DNA of 33,709 nucleotides from Pseudomonadota bacterium (GTDB lineage: Bacteria > Desulfobacterota > Desulfovibrionia > Desulfovibrionales > Desulfovibrionaceae). Below are positions 1 through 7,361 of the stretch, one piece after another; the stretch's first letter is position 1, and every line of letters starts with the position of its first letter. Below the pieces are notes generated by a model that was given only the letters and a program-made list of their open reading frames with translations, searched no databases and was not told the DNA's origin. The stretch covers positions 1 through 33,709 of the forward strand of contig JAFABC010000318.1 of the NCBI GenBank assembly GCA_023426275.1. The letters are read 5' to 3'. A program made the translations under genes and the position numbers.

Positions 1-91
1 GAACAAACGCGCCGACAAACGTTCGAAGCCCCGCCGCCACCAGACGCCGGGCCACCCGACCAACCCAACGCCCGTCCGCCCCTTTCGGGAG

Positions 92-132
92 GGTCCGGGA
101 GGGGGTGACCCCCTCCCGGCCGCCGGAGGCAT
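92..132. repeat. GC-rich palindromic intergenic element, copy 1
   Basis: A perfect palindrome with 12-bp arms around one central base lies at 95-119. It is followed by the tail CCGCCGGAGGC. The whole 41-base element is identical to the reverse complement of 33669-33709 at the other end of the window. It lies just past the stop of the minus-strand arsenate reductase gene, so it could act as its terminator, although no T-run follows the stem on that strand. Bases 1-91 show nothing else I can support. Confidence 0.75.
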
Positions 133-136
133 CTTT

Positions 137-586
137 TCAGACTTCCCCTGCGTCGCGTTCCAGGCTTTGCGGCAGGCGGGACACGAAATCGCGGATGGCG
201 TCGCGCACCGTGCGGTAGGCGTCAAGGGCCTGCTCCCCGGTGGCCGCGTTGGCGGCCAGGGCCGGCGGATCGTCGAAGGGAACATGGACCTTGCGCACGG
301 GTCCCGGGAAAAACGGGCAGGTGTCGTGGGCCGCGCCGCACAGGGTGACAATGATGTCGAAGGCGACATCGGGCAGGTCCTCCACGAGCTTGGACGTCTG
401 CCCGGAAATATCCACCCCGGCCTCGGCCATGACGGCCACGGCCCGGGGATCGAGACCATGACGCTGCACGCCGGCCGAATAGGCCGTAAAGGTGTCCCCT
501 TGCAGCTGCCGCGTAAAGCCCTCGGCCATCTGGCTGCGGCAGGCATTGCCCGTACACAGAAAAAGGATGTTTTGTTTCGCGCTCAC
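137..586 (-). CDS. arsC: Arsenate reductase, thioredoxin-coupled ArsC type (LMW-PTP fold)
   Basis: This 149-residue protein is predicted to reduce arsenate to arsenite in the cytoplasm. The N-terminal P-loop reads CTGNACRS (Cys11 to Arg17, the CX5R catalytic loop). A second Cys pair, Cys83 and Cys90 with six residues between, matches the Cys82/Cys89 relay of the Staphylococcus aureus pI258 enzyme. The segment PFDDPP near residue 105 is the family's acid-loop region. I chose the GTG at 586 because it overlaps the upstream gene's stop as GTGA and has GGAGG six bases upstream; longer in-frame upstream sequence is shadow of the neighbour. It is co-transcribed with the gene at 583-1056. No arsenite pump or ArsR gene is visible here. 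A general protein-tyrosine phosphatase is less likely given the Cys triad. Confidence 0.85.
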   Translation of the reverse strand: MSAKQNILFLCTGNACRSQMAEGFTRQLQGDTFTAYSAGVQRHGLDPRAVAVMAEAGVDISGQTSKLVEDLPDVAFDIIVTLCGAAHDTCPFFPGPVRKVHVPFDDPPALAANAATGEQALDAYRTVRDAIRDFVSRLPQSLERDAGEV

Positions 587-1056
587 GCCTTGCCTCCGTC
601 TTCCCAGACATCGCCGGGCCGCCGGCCTTTTCCCGTCCTGATCTCCGCGGCCAGGGCGACCATGCGTTCCTTGATCCGGTCGCGGATCGCGCGCACCTGA
701 TCCAGCTTTTCCGCCTCGCTGCCGGTGACGGTGGCCGGATCGGCAAAGGGCAGGTGCAACCGGTGGGTCACCCCGGGAAAGACGGGGCACTGCTCTTCAA
801 GGGATTCCTCGCACACCGTGACCACGTAATCGAACAGCCGCCCATCCTTATAGAGGTCGAAGACCTTCCGGGTCGTCTTGCCGGTCAGGTCGATGCCCTC
901 TTCGGCCATGACCGTCACGACGAGCGGATTGATGGCGGTGGGGGCGAGTCCCGCGCTGGTCACCTCGGCCGCATCGCCGCACAGGCGCTGCAGGAACGCC
1001 TCGGCCATCTGACTTCTGGCGCTGTTGTGCACACAGACAAAAAGCACCCGCATCAT
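583..1056 (-). CDS. arsC: Second ArsC-like arsenate reductase / LMW phosphatase-fold protein
   Basis: This 157-residue paralogue of the next gene carries the P-loop CVHNSARSQMAEAF (Cys8, Arg14), the signature of bacterial thioredoxin-linked ArsC proteins. Its downstream cysteines are Cys82 and Cys90, seven residues apart rather than six, so the disulfide relay may be arranged slightly differently. The C-terminal 30 residues (GKGRRPGDVWEDGGKA end) are longer than in the S. aureus enzyme. Translation starts at the first of two adjacent ATGs, with AGGAGG six bases upstream. The stop overlaps the following GTG start, so the pair is translationally coupled. A TATATA run at 1131-1136 lies upstream on this strand but I find no matching -35 box. 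Substrate specificity is inferred from the motif only. Confidence 0.82.
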   Translation of the reverse strand: MMRVLFVCVHNSARSQMAEAFLQRLCGDAAEVTSAGLAPTAINPLVVTVMAEEGIDLTGKTTRKVFDLYKDGRLFDYVVTVCEESLEEQCPVFPGVTHRLHLPFADPATVTGSEAEKLDQVRAIRDRIKERMVALAAEIRTGKGRRPGDVWEDGGKA

Positions 1057-1194
1057 GTGCGTCCTCCTGGCGGCTTTGCCGCAGTCTGCTCCTGTACGCC
1101 ATCGCCGTGTCGATCCCGTGACGACATCCTATATAAGGAAAGGGCCGCGCCGTCGCCCGGGGAGGGATGACAACGCGGCCCCGCCGCACGACGC

Positions 1195-1213
1195 CGCCCG
1201 GTCCGGCCGGGCG
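1195..1213 (-). terminator. Hairpin after the lipoprotein gene
   Basis: Arms CGCCCGG and CCGGGCG (7 bp) enclose a 5-base loop, six bases past the stop of the lipoprotein gene on the minus strand. No T-run follows, so a role as an intrinsic terminator is uncertain; it may only be an RNA end-protecting hairpin. Confidence 0.3.
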
Positions 1214-1218
1214 CGACG

Positions 1219-1680
1219 TTATTTCTCGAGTTCCTTTTTGGCCGCGTCATAGGCGTTGGACAGTTTGTCCATGGCCTTTTCGAACGAGCTGTCGATGTCC
1301 TTGGCGGCGTCCTGGCCGGCGGTCTTGAGCTTTTCGAGCTTGGCCGCGGCGTCGGCGCGCTGGGCCTTGAGGTCGTCGATGGACTTCTGGGCCTGGGACC
1401 GGGCCTGGTCGCCCAGGGTGGCCGCCTTGGCCTGGAGCGCCTCGATCTCCTTATCCATGGCCGCGAGCTTGGCAGTGGCGTCCTGGCGCAACTTGTCGAG
1501 CTGATCCTTGGTGTAGGTGGCGGTGGTTTTGGCCGCTTCCTTCACATCCTGTTTCACCTCCTGGCTGGTGGGCGCTTTGGACGAGGTTTCTTCCTTCTTC
1601 TCTTCGGACTTGCCACAGCCGGCAACGAGCATGGCGATCAGGACAACAGGAACAGTCAACAGTAGAAACGTTTTTTTCAT
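1219..1680 (-). CDS. Small coiled-coil lipoprotein of unknown function
   Basis: The protein has 153 residues. It starts with MKKTF, a hydrophobic stretch (about residues 5-20) and the lipobox LVAGC, so Cys22 should be lipidated and the protein anchored to a membrane facing the periplasm. A charged Lys/Glu/Ser/Thr linker follows (23-60). The rest is Ala/Lys/Glu/Asp-rich heptad-like helix (about 60-153) ending AAKKELEK, so a long coiled coil is expected. The ATG at 1680 is supported by AAGGAGG five bases upstream; earlier in-frame starts would spoil the signal peptide. I recognise no named family; Lpp-like or stress-induced helical lipoproteins are the nearest general type. Low-complexity composition makes homology calls unsafe. 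It diverges from the adh control region. Confidence 0.85.
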   Translation of the reverse strand: MKKTFLLLTVPVVLIAMLVAGCGKSEEKKEETSSKAPTSQEVKQDVKEAAKTTATYTKDQLDKLRQDATAKLAAMDKEIEALQAKAATLGDQARSQAQKSIDDLKAQRADAAAKLEKLKTAGQDAAKDIDSSFEKAMDKLSNAYDAAKKELEK

Positions 1681-1702
1681 GGCATCCTCCTTGGGGTTTT
1701 TC

Positions 1703-1719
1703 GTATCCGATCCGGATAC
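1703..1719. promoter_or_regulatory. 17-bp operator-like inverted repeat upstream of the lipoprotein gene
   Basis: GTATCCG-ATC-CGGATAC is a perfect inverted repeat with 7-bp arms. It lies 23-39 bases before the lipoprotein ATG, where a promoter or operator would be expected. The geometry (7-3-7 with an ATC centre) is the same as the repeat at 1955-1971. The cognate regulator is unknown. Confidence 0.45.
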
Positions 1720-1787
1720 TGCGAAGCGCTTTCCTAGCACAGATTTCACGTTGCGCAAACCCTGGACGGCCAAACCGGAACCTCTTC

Positions 1788-1820
1788 GCCTGCCCGGGGC
1801 GCCATGTGTCCCGGGCAGGC
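1788..1820. repeat. Perfect 11-bp inverted repeat in the divergent control region
   Basis: GCCTGCCCGGG at 1788-1798 and CCCGGGCAGGC at 1810-1820 are exact complements around an 11-base loop. The element lies between two divergently transcribed genes, so it terminates neither of them. It could be an operator, an RNA hairpin in an unrecognised transcript, or a remnant repeat. Confidence 0.5.
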
Positions 1821-1867
1821 CGTAAGGACGGTCCGAGCGGTGAAAAATGGCTGTTTTCGAAGGCAAC

Positions 1868-2108
1868 GTGTCTTTTTGTCACAGCTTTTTCCCATGGGAC
1901 AAATTTCACAAATCCCCGGAATACAAAAAAAATCCATCCGATTTTCCCGAACCGGGTGACCATCGGTCACCACCGGCCGGCCATGTGACCTTTTTACCCA
2001 ATCTCGGGGAACACGTGGGACAAGTTGTCCATAATGCCTCAGCCCCCGTAAATGGCCGTTTTTTACCCATCACCCACCCGGGTGTAGCCGTTTGGGACAC
2101 ACGTTTCC
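1868..2108. promoter_or_regulatory. Cluster of TGGGACA-type sites upstream of the adh sigma-54 promoter
   Basis: Three related blocks read TGGGACAAATTTCACA (1895-1910), TGGGACAAGTTGTCCA (2016-2031, containing a 6-bp-arm palindrome around G2024) and TGGGACACACGTTTCC (2093-2108). A fourth, TGTGACAAAAAGACAC, is on the minus strand at 1868-1883. They lie roughly 80 to 320 bases upstream of the -24 element, a normal range for enhancer-binding activators. TTTTTACCCA also occurs twice, at about 1990 and 2060. That these are binding sites is inference from repetition and position. Confidence 0.4.
1955..1971. promoter_or_regulatory. 17-bp inverted repeat GGTGACC-ATC-GGTCACC
   Basis: This is a perfect inverted repeat with 7-bp arms around ATC. 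A further half-site (TGTGACC) occurs at 1984-1990. The GTGA/TCAC halves recall CRP/FNR-family operators, but the spacing is seven rather than the usual six bases, so I do not assign a regulator. Confidence 0.4.
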
Positions 2109-2185
2109 GGGGCGGGCAGGCCAGACTTCCCCTGGTCGAAATCCAGGCTTGAAGCTAACATGTTGATTTTTAAGGACTCGAATTT

Positions 2186-2201
2186 TGGCCCGGGAATTGC
2201 T
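2186..2201 (+). promoter_or_regulatory. Sigma-54 (-24/-12) promoter of the alcohol dehydrogenase gene
   Basis: TGGCCCGGGAATTGCT fits the consensus TGGCAC-N5-TTGCW, with the invariant GG and GC at the correct spacing. Transcription would begin near 2212, giving a leader of about 80 bases before the adh ATG. The upstream TGGGACA blocks and the sigma-54 activator encoded at 13685-15016 fit this reading. Confidence 0.7.
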
Positions 2202-2294
2202 TTCTAGGAGGAGCGTTTACCCAAAAGCCGCAAGGAAATCAGGTTTGGGGTTCGTTCGCAAAACCATAACCTTAACCCAAGTGAGGTTGGCACC

Positions 2295-3476
2295 ATGGCA
2301 GTTCGCGAGCAAGTTTACGGTTTCTTCATTCCCAGCGTGACCCTCATCGGCATCGGCGCCGCCAAGCAGATCCCTGAAAAGATCAAGGCCCTGGGCGGTT
2401 CCAAACCGTTGATCGTCACCGACAAGGGCGTGGTCAAAGTCGGCATCTGCAAACAGATCACCGATCTGCTCGACGCCGCCGGCATGAAGTACCATGTCTA
2501 TGATGAGACCATCCCCAACCCCACCGACAAGAACGTCCACGACGGCGTCGAAGTCTACAAGAAAGAGGGTTGCGACAGCCTCATCACCCTGGGTGGCGGT
2601 TCCTCCCATGACTGCGGCAAGGGCATCGGCCTGGTCATCTCCAATGGCGGCAAGATCCACGACTACGAAGGCGTGGACAAGTCCTCCAAGCCCTTCATGC
2701 CGTACCTGGCCGTCAACACCACGGCCGGCACCGCTTCCGAAATGACCCGTTTCTGCATCATCACCGACCTGTCCCGCCACGTGAAGATGGCCATCGTGGA
2801 CTGGCGCGTGACCCCGCACATCGCCATTGACGACCCGGTCCTGATGGTCGGCATGCCCCCGGCGCTGACCGCCGCCACCGGCATGGACGCCCTGACCCAC
2901 GCCGTCGAGGCCTTCGTGTCCACCATCGCCAACCCGATGACCGACGCCTGCGCCGTCGAGGCCATCAAGCTGATCTTCAAGTACCTCCGCAAGGCCGTGG
3001 CCAACGGTCAGGACATGGAAGCCCGTGAAGCCATGTGCTTCGCCGAGTACCTGGCCGGCATGGCGTTCAACAACGCCTCCCTCGGTCACGTCCACGCCAT
3101 GGCTCACCAGCTGGGCGGCTTCTATGACCTGCCGCACGGCGAGTGCAACGCCATCCTGCTGCCGCACGTCGAGAGCTTCAACCTGATCGCCAAGGTCGAG
3201 AAGTTCGCCGAAATGGCCGAAATGATGGGTGAAAACATCTCCGGCATGGCTCCTCGCGACGCCGCCGAGCTGGCCCTGAAGGCCATCCGTCAGCTGTCCG
3301 CCGATGTCGGTATCCCGGCCGGCCTGGTTGAGCTTGGCAAGAAGTACGGCAAGGAAGTCAAGGCTTCCGACATCCCGACCATGACCGGCAACGCCCAGAA
3401 GGACGCCTGCGGTCTGACCAACCCGCGCTGCCCGACCGACAAAGACGTGGCCGCCATCTACACGGCCGCGCTGTAA
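2295..3476 (+). CDS. adh: Iron-containing alcohol dehydrogenase (group III, NAD-dependent)
   Basis: This 393-residue enzyme oxidises primary alcohols such as ethanol to aldehydes with NAD+. GGGSSHDCGKG (100-110) is the nucleotide-phosphate loop and NTTAGTASE (141-149) the second family signature. Metal ligands are Asp198 and His202 (TGMDALTHAVEAF), His267 (LGHVHAMAHQLGG) and His281 (LPHGECNA), with spacing like E. coli FucO. Length is normal for the family. The start follows GAGG with eight bases between. Codon use leans to preferred codons (GGT, CGT, AAG, GAC) more than most neighbours, consistent with very high expression; the D. vulgaris homologue is, as I recall, abundant. It precedes the hdr-flx genes but has its own sigma-54 promoter and hairpins behind it, so it is probably expressed separately. 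Confidence 0.95.
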   Translation: MAVREQVYGFFIPSVTLIGIGAAKQIPEKIKALGGSKPLIVTDKGVVKVGICKQITDLLDAAGMKYHVYDETIPNPTDKNVHDGVEVYKKEGCDSLITLGGGSSHDCGKGIGLVISNGGKIHDYEGVDKSSKPFMPYLAVNTTAGTASEMTRFCIITDLSRHVKMAIVDWRVTPHIAIDDPVLMVGMPPALTAATGMDALTHAVEAFVSTIANPMTDACAVEAIKLIFKYLRKAVANGQDMEAREAMCFAEYLAGMAFNNASLGHVHAMAHQLGGFYDLPHGECNAILLPHVESFNLIAKVEKFAEMAEMMGENISGMAPRDAAELALKAIRQLSADVGIPAGLVELGKKYGKEVKASDIPTMTGNAQKDACGLTNPRCPTDKDVAAIYTAAL

Positions 3477-3498
3477 TCCTCCGGGACCAACGCGTCAG

Positions 3499-3604
3499 GG
3501 GGGGCCGCAAGGCCCCCCTTGTGCACAAGGGGGCTGTGCCCCCAACCGCCGCCCGTCATCGGGGGCGTTGGCAGACGCCCCCGGCGACGGTGTTTACTTT
3601 TTTT
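3499..3604 (+). terminator. Three tandem GC hairpins and T-run after adh
   Basis: Hairpin 1 has 8-bp arms with a GCAA tetraloop (3499-3518). Hairpin 2 is GGGGGC-TGT-GCCCCC (3529-3543). Hairpin 3 is GGGGGCGT-N6-ACGCCCCC (3561-3582). A T-run (3598-3604) follows, but 15 bases past the last stem, so termination may not be classical. The stacked layout also looks like a dispersed intergenic element. Confidence 0.55.
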
Positions 3605-3945
3605 CGCGTCAGCTCCAGCGCTGCCGCGAGTGTCGAAACAGACGAAATTTACGGCCATTCGGGTCCGGAAAGAGACCCGGAATACTTCCAAACTTTGTCA
3701 GTTTTTTTACAACTTTGTTCTTCGATGATACAAGCAGGCCATGCCTTCCCTTGCTGATAAAATTGATAATTCTTTGAAATCAAAAGATTTTTTCCTCCAG
3801 ACGCGACGCCGGGTCCGGGGTGGCAATGCAGTGACCGCCATGCTATCCATCCCGGACTGCGGCCGTCGTGTCTTCCTGCTACGGGGCGTCAGGGCGAACC
3901 GCTTCAAATAAATGCGTTTTTTTCACGTCAACCGGATAGGATCGT
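3605..3945 (+). other. Gene-free leader and promoter region before hdrC
   Basis: This 341-base stretch has no credible gene. It holds a bulged hairpin around 3658-3682 with a T-run at 3702-3708, and an AT-rich patch (about 3748-3795, including TTGATAATTC and the near-palindrome CTTTGAAATCAAAAG). That patch is the likeliest place for the hdr-flx promoter. I found no sigma-54 element and no convincing -35/-10 pair. Confidence 0.35.
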
Positions 3946-4503
3946 ATGCAGACCATCAATCTCACCCGCGACTATGACGGCGATTTCGTTCATAGGGTGG
4001 AGGAAGAGTCCGGGCAACAGGTCCGCCTGTGCTACCAGTGCGGGAATTGCACGGCCGGCTGTCCGTACACCTTCGCCTACGACATCCCCGTCAGCCAGAT
4101 CATGCGCCTGGTTCAGGCAGGGCAGAAAAAAACCGTATTGTCGTGCAAATCCCTCTGGCTTTGCGCCACATGCGAGTCCTGCACGACCCGCTGCCCCAAC
4201 AACATCGACGTAGCCCGCGTCATGGACGTATTGCGCCACATGGCCCGTCGCGAAGGCCACGCCAGCGTACCGCAGGTCAAGACGTTCTGGGACAGCTTCC
4301 TGGATTCGGTCAAAGCCCATGGCCGCGTCTTCGAGCTGGGGTTGACCATCAACTACGTGATGCGCACCGGTCGCTTCTGGACGGACGTTGACCTCGGGCC
4401 CAAGATCCTGCCCAAGGGCAAACTCGCCATGAAGCCCCACGAGATCGCGGGCAAGGAGCACGTCGCCCGGATCTTCGAGCGATTCGAGAGGGAGAACTCA
4501 TGA
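3946..4503 (+). CDS. hdrC: Heterodisulfide reductase-like subunit C (Flx-Hdr complex)
   Basis: The protein has 185 residues and carries two [4Fe-4S] motifs: Cys29, 32, 35, 39 (CYQCGNCTAGCP) and Cys73, 76, 79, 83 (CATCESCTTRCP). HdrC passes electrons between the HdrA flavin/Fe-S subunit and the catalytic HdrB. Unlike membrane HdrE-linked forms it shows no transmembrane segment, so it is cytoplasmic. Its stop overlaps the hdrB start as ATGA, typical of tight coupling. The Shine-Dalgarno (AGGA of GGATAGGATCGT) is modest, but the next Met would remove part of the N-terminus before the first cluster. It is the first gene of the hdrCBA-flxDCBA run. Confidence 0.93.
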   Translation: MQTINLTRDYDGDFVHRVEEESGQQVRLCYQCGNCTAGCPYTFAYDIPVSQIMRLVQAGQKKTVLSCKSLWLCATCESCTTRCPNNIDVARVMDVLRHMARREGHASVPQVKTFWDSFLDSVKAHGRVFELGLTINYVMRTGRFWTDVDLGPKILPKGKLAMKPHEIAGKEHVARIFERFERENS

Positions 4504-5399
4504 GCGAAGCCATTGCCTACTACCCGGGCTGCTCGGGCCTCGGCACTTCCAAGGAATACGACGCCTCGACCCGCGCCGTGTGCCGGGCCGTGGGGCTGTC
4601 CCTGGTGGACATCCCCGATTGGAGCTGCTGCGGTTCGACCCCGGCCCACACCAAGGATCACACCCTCTCCGCCGCCCTGTCGGCCAGGAACCTCCAGCTC
4701 GTCTCCGCCATGGGGCTCAATACGGCCACCACGCCCTGCCCGAGCTGCCTGACCAACCTGCGCACCGCCCAGCACCGCATGTACGAGGAAGGCATGGCCG
4801 AAAAGGTCAACAAGCTCCTCGACGATCCCTACACCGGCGGTGTGGAAACCATCTCCGTCCTCCAGGCCCTTATTGAGAACGTCGGCCTCGACGCCCTCAA
4901 GGCCGCCGTGCGCACCCCGCTGACCGGCCTCAAGGTGGCCTGCTACTACGGCTGCATCATGACCCGGCCGCCCGAGCTGATGGACTTCGACGACTGCGAG
5001 AACCCCATGTCCATGGACAACATCCTGACGGCCATGGGCGCCACGGTCGTGCCGTTCCCGCTCAAGGTCGAGTGCTGCGGCGCCTCCTACGGCATCCCGC
5101 GGCAGGACATCGTGGCCAGGCTCACGGGCAAGCTCCTCGAATCGGCCCGCTCCATCGGAGCGGACATGGTCGCCGTAGCCTGCCCGCTGTGCCAGATGAA
5201 CCTCGATCTGCGCCAGGGGCAGGTCAACCGGGCGCTCGGAACCAACTTCCGCATCCCCGTGCCCTACTACACCCAGCTGATGGGCGTGGCCCTGAATGTG
5301 GCGGACGAGGAACTTGGTTTCGGCCAGCTGTGCATCGACCCGAGGCCCGTTTTGAACAAGGCCCTGGCGGGCGCGGAATCACAGGCGAAGGGAGCGTAG
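4500..5399 (+). CDS. hdrB: Heterodisulfide reductase-like subunit B (two CCG domains)
   Basis: The protein has 299 residues with two cysteine-rich CCG domains. The first has Cys11, Cys43-Cys44 and Cys80/Cys83; the second has Cys148/152, Cys192-Cys193 and Cys228/Cys231. In methanogen HdrB, two such complete sets bind noncubane [4Fe-4S] clusters that cleave the CoM-S-S-CoB disulfide. Sulfate reducers lack those thiols, and the DsrC trisulfide/disulfide has been proposed as substrate; that is literature hypothesis, not visible here. Both sets are intact, so catalytic competence is likely. It overlaps hdrC by four bases, and hdrA follows after a three-base gap. Confidence 0.93.
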   Translation: MSEAIAYYPGCSGLGTSKEYDASTRAVCRAVGLSLVDIPDWSCCGSTPAHTKDHTLSAALSARNLQLVSAMGLNTATTPCPSCLTNLRTAQHRMYEEGMAEKVNKLLDDPYTGGVETISVLQALIENVGLDALKAAVRTPLTGLKVACYYGCIMTRPPELMDFDDCENPMSMDNILTAMGATVVPFPLKVECCGASYGIPRQDIVARLTGKLLESARSIGADMVAVACPLCQMNLDLRQGQVNRALGTNFRIPVPYYTQLMGVALNVADEELGFGQLCIDPRPVLNKALAGAESQAKGA

Positions 5400-5402
5400 G
5401 CC

Positions 5403-7361
5403 ATGCGAATCGGCGTTTTCATCTGCCACTGCGGCAGCAACATCGAAGGCACGGTGGACACCGCGACCGTGGCCAAGACCTCTCTGGAATTTCCCGAGGT
5501 CGTCTACGCCACGGACACCATGTACGCCTGCTCGGAACCCGGCCAGGAAGGCATCATCCAGGCCATCAAAGAGAAAAACCTCACCGGCGTGGTCGTGGCC
5601 TCCTGCACGCCGCGCATGCACGAGCCGACTTTCCGCCGGGCCGTGGAACGCGCCGGGCTCAACCGCTATCTCTTCGAGATGGCCAACATCCGCGAGCACG
5701 TGTCCTGGATCGGCAAGGACCGCGAGGCCAACACCAACAAGGCCGTGGACCTCGTGCGCATCGCCGTGGAAAAGCTGCGCCGCGACGCGCCGCTGGCCCC
5801 GAGCAAGTTCTCCATCAACAAGCGCGTGATGATCGTCGGCGGCGGCGTGGCCGGCATCCAGGCGGCCCTCGACTGCGCCGACGGCGGCCTCCAGGTCGTG
5901 CTCGTGGAGCGCGAATCCTCCATCGGCGGCAAGATGGCCAAGCTCGACAAGACCTTCCCCACGGTCGACTGCTCGAGCTGCATCCTCGGTCCCAAGATGG
6001 TGGACGTGTCCCAGCACCCCAACATCACCCTGCACGCCTACTCCGAAGTCGATTCCATCGGCGGCTACGTGGGCAACTTCCAGGTGCAGGTCAAAAAGAA
6101 GGCCACCTACGTCGACTGGACCCTGTGCACCGGCTGCGGGGCCTGCACGGAAAAATGCCCGAGCAAGAAGAACCCCGACCGGTTCAACGAAAACATCGGG
6201 CCCACCACCTCCATCAACATCCCGTTCCCCCAGGCCATTCCGAAAAAAGCGGTCATCGACCCGACCACCTGCCGCCAGTTCGTCAAGGGCAAGTGCGGCG
6301 TGTGCGCCAAGGTCTGTCCGACCGGGGCCATCAAGTACGACATGACCGACGAGATCGTGACCGAGGACGTAGGCGCCATCGTGGCCGCCACGGGCTACGA
6401 CCTCTTCGACATCTCCAAGGTGACCGAGTACGGCGGCGGGCGCTATCCCGACGTCATCACCGGCCTGCAGTACGAACGCCTGCTGTCGGCTTCCGGTCCG
6501 ACCGGCGGCCACATCAAGCGGCCCTCCGACGGCAAGGAGCCCAAGAACATCGTCTTCATCCAGTGCGTGGGCTCGCGCGACAAGTCGCTCGACCGGCCGT
6601 ACTGCTCGGGCTTTTGCTGCATGTACACGGCCAAGCAGGCCATCCTGACCAAGGACCACATTCCCGACTCCCAGTCCTATGTGTTCTACATGGACATCCG
6701 TTCGCCCGGCAAAATGTACGACGAGTTCACCCGTCGGGCCATGGAGGAGTACGGCGCCCGCTACATCCGCGGCCGCGTGGCCATGGTCTACCCCAAGGAC
6801 GGCAAGATGATCGTGCGCGGGGCCGACACCCTGGCCGGCACGCAGGTGGAGGTCGAGGCCGATCTGGTGGTGCTCGCCGCCGGCGCCGAAGCCGCCAAGG
6901 GCGCGCCCCAGCTGGCCGAGAAGCTGCGCATCTCCTACGACAAGTACGGCTTCTTCATGGAAAGCCATCCCAAGCTCAAGCCCGTGGAGACCAACACCGC
7001 CGGCGTGTTCCTGGCCGGCTCCTGCCAGGGTCCCAAGGACATTCCCCAGTCCGTGGGCCAGGGCAGCGCGGCCGCGGCCAAGGTGCTGGCGCTGTTCTCC
7101 AAGGACCAGCTTGAAAGCGACCCGCAGATCTCGCGCGTGGACATCAAACGTTGCGTCGGCTGCGGCAAGTGCATCATGACCTGCCCCTTCAAGGCCATCA
7201 AGGAAGTCGAATTCCGGGGCCAGAAGAAGGCCGAGGTCATCGAGACCGTCTGCCAGGGCTGCGGCCTTTGCACCTCGACGTGTCCCCAGGGTGCCATTCA
7301 GCTGTCGCACTTCACGGACAACCAAATCCTCGCGGAGGTCAACGCGTTATGCCAGTCCTGA
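5403..7361 (+). CDS. hdrA: Heterodisulfide reductase-like subunit A (FAD, multiple Fe-S)
   Basis: This 652-residue flavoprotein is expected to be the electron-bifurcating core. The N-terminal segment (1-130) starts IGVFICHCG. The FAD-binding Rossmann motif VGGGVAG is at 145-151. Family cysteines include the pair Cys190/Cys193 (DCSSC), then Cys242, 245, 248, 252, then Cys290, 298, 301, 305, and two C-terminal ferredoxin motifs at Cys584, 587, 590, 594 and Cys617, 620, 623, 627. Length is normal for the stand-alone HdrA of sulfate reducers. The Cys position that is selenocysteine in some HdrA proteins is not recoded here. It overlaps flxD by 13 bases. Confidence 0.95.
   Translation: MRIGVFICHCGSNIEGTVDTATVAKTSLEFPEVVYATDTMYACSEPGQEGIIQAIKEKNLTGVVVASCTPRMHEPTFRRAVERAGLNRYLFEMANIREHVSWIGKDREANTNKAVDLVRIAVEKLRRDAPLAPSKFSINKRVMIVGGGVAGIQAALDCADGGLQVVLVERESSIGGKMAKLDKTFPTVDCSSCILGPKMVDVSQHPNITLHAYSEVDSIGGYVGNFQVQVKKKATYVDWTLCTGCGACTEKCPSKKNPDRFNENIGPTTSINIPFPQAIPKKAVIDPTTCRQFVKGKCGVCAKVCPTGAIKYDMTDEIVTEDVGAIVAATGYDLFDISKVTEYGGGRYPDVITGLQYERLLSASGPTGGHIKRPSDGKEPKNIVFIQCVGSRDKSLDRPYCSGFCCMYTAKQAILTKDHIPDSQSYVFYMDIRSPGKMYDEFTRRAMEEYGARYIRGRVAMVYPKDGKMIVRGADTLAGTQVEVEADLVVLAAGAEAAKGAPQLAEKLRISYDKYGFFMESHPKLKPVETNTAGVFLAGSCQGPKDIPQSVGQGSAAAAKVLALFSKDQLESDPQISRVDIKRCVGCGKCIMTCPFKAIKEVEFRGQKKAEVIETVCQGCGLCTSTCPQGAIQLSHFTDNQILAEVNALCQS

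Noticed and set aside
1955..1971. CRP/FNR (HcpR-type) site
   Set aside because: The half-sites fit loosely but spacing is seven bases, not six, so I list only an inverted repeat.
2217..3167. Minus-strand frame of 316 codons opposite adh
   Set aside because: Composition is typical antisense of a codon-biased highly expressed gene; adh is certain.
3519..3777. Short frames across the hairpins after adh
   Set aside because: They run through inverted repeats and T-runs and have no start signals.
5379..7325. Long minus-strand frame opposite hdrA
   Set aside because: It is a shadow of hdrA, has no recognisable domain, and lacks a sensible start region.
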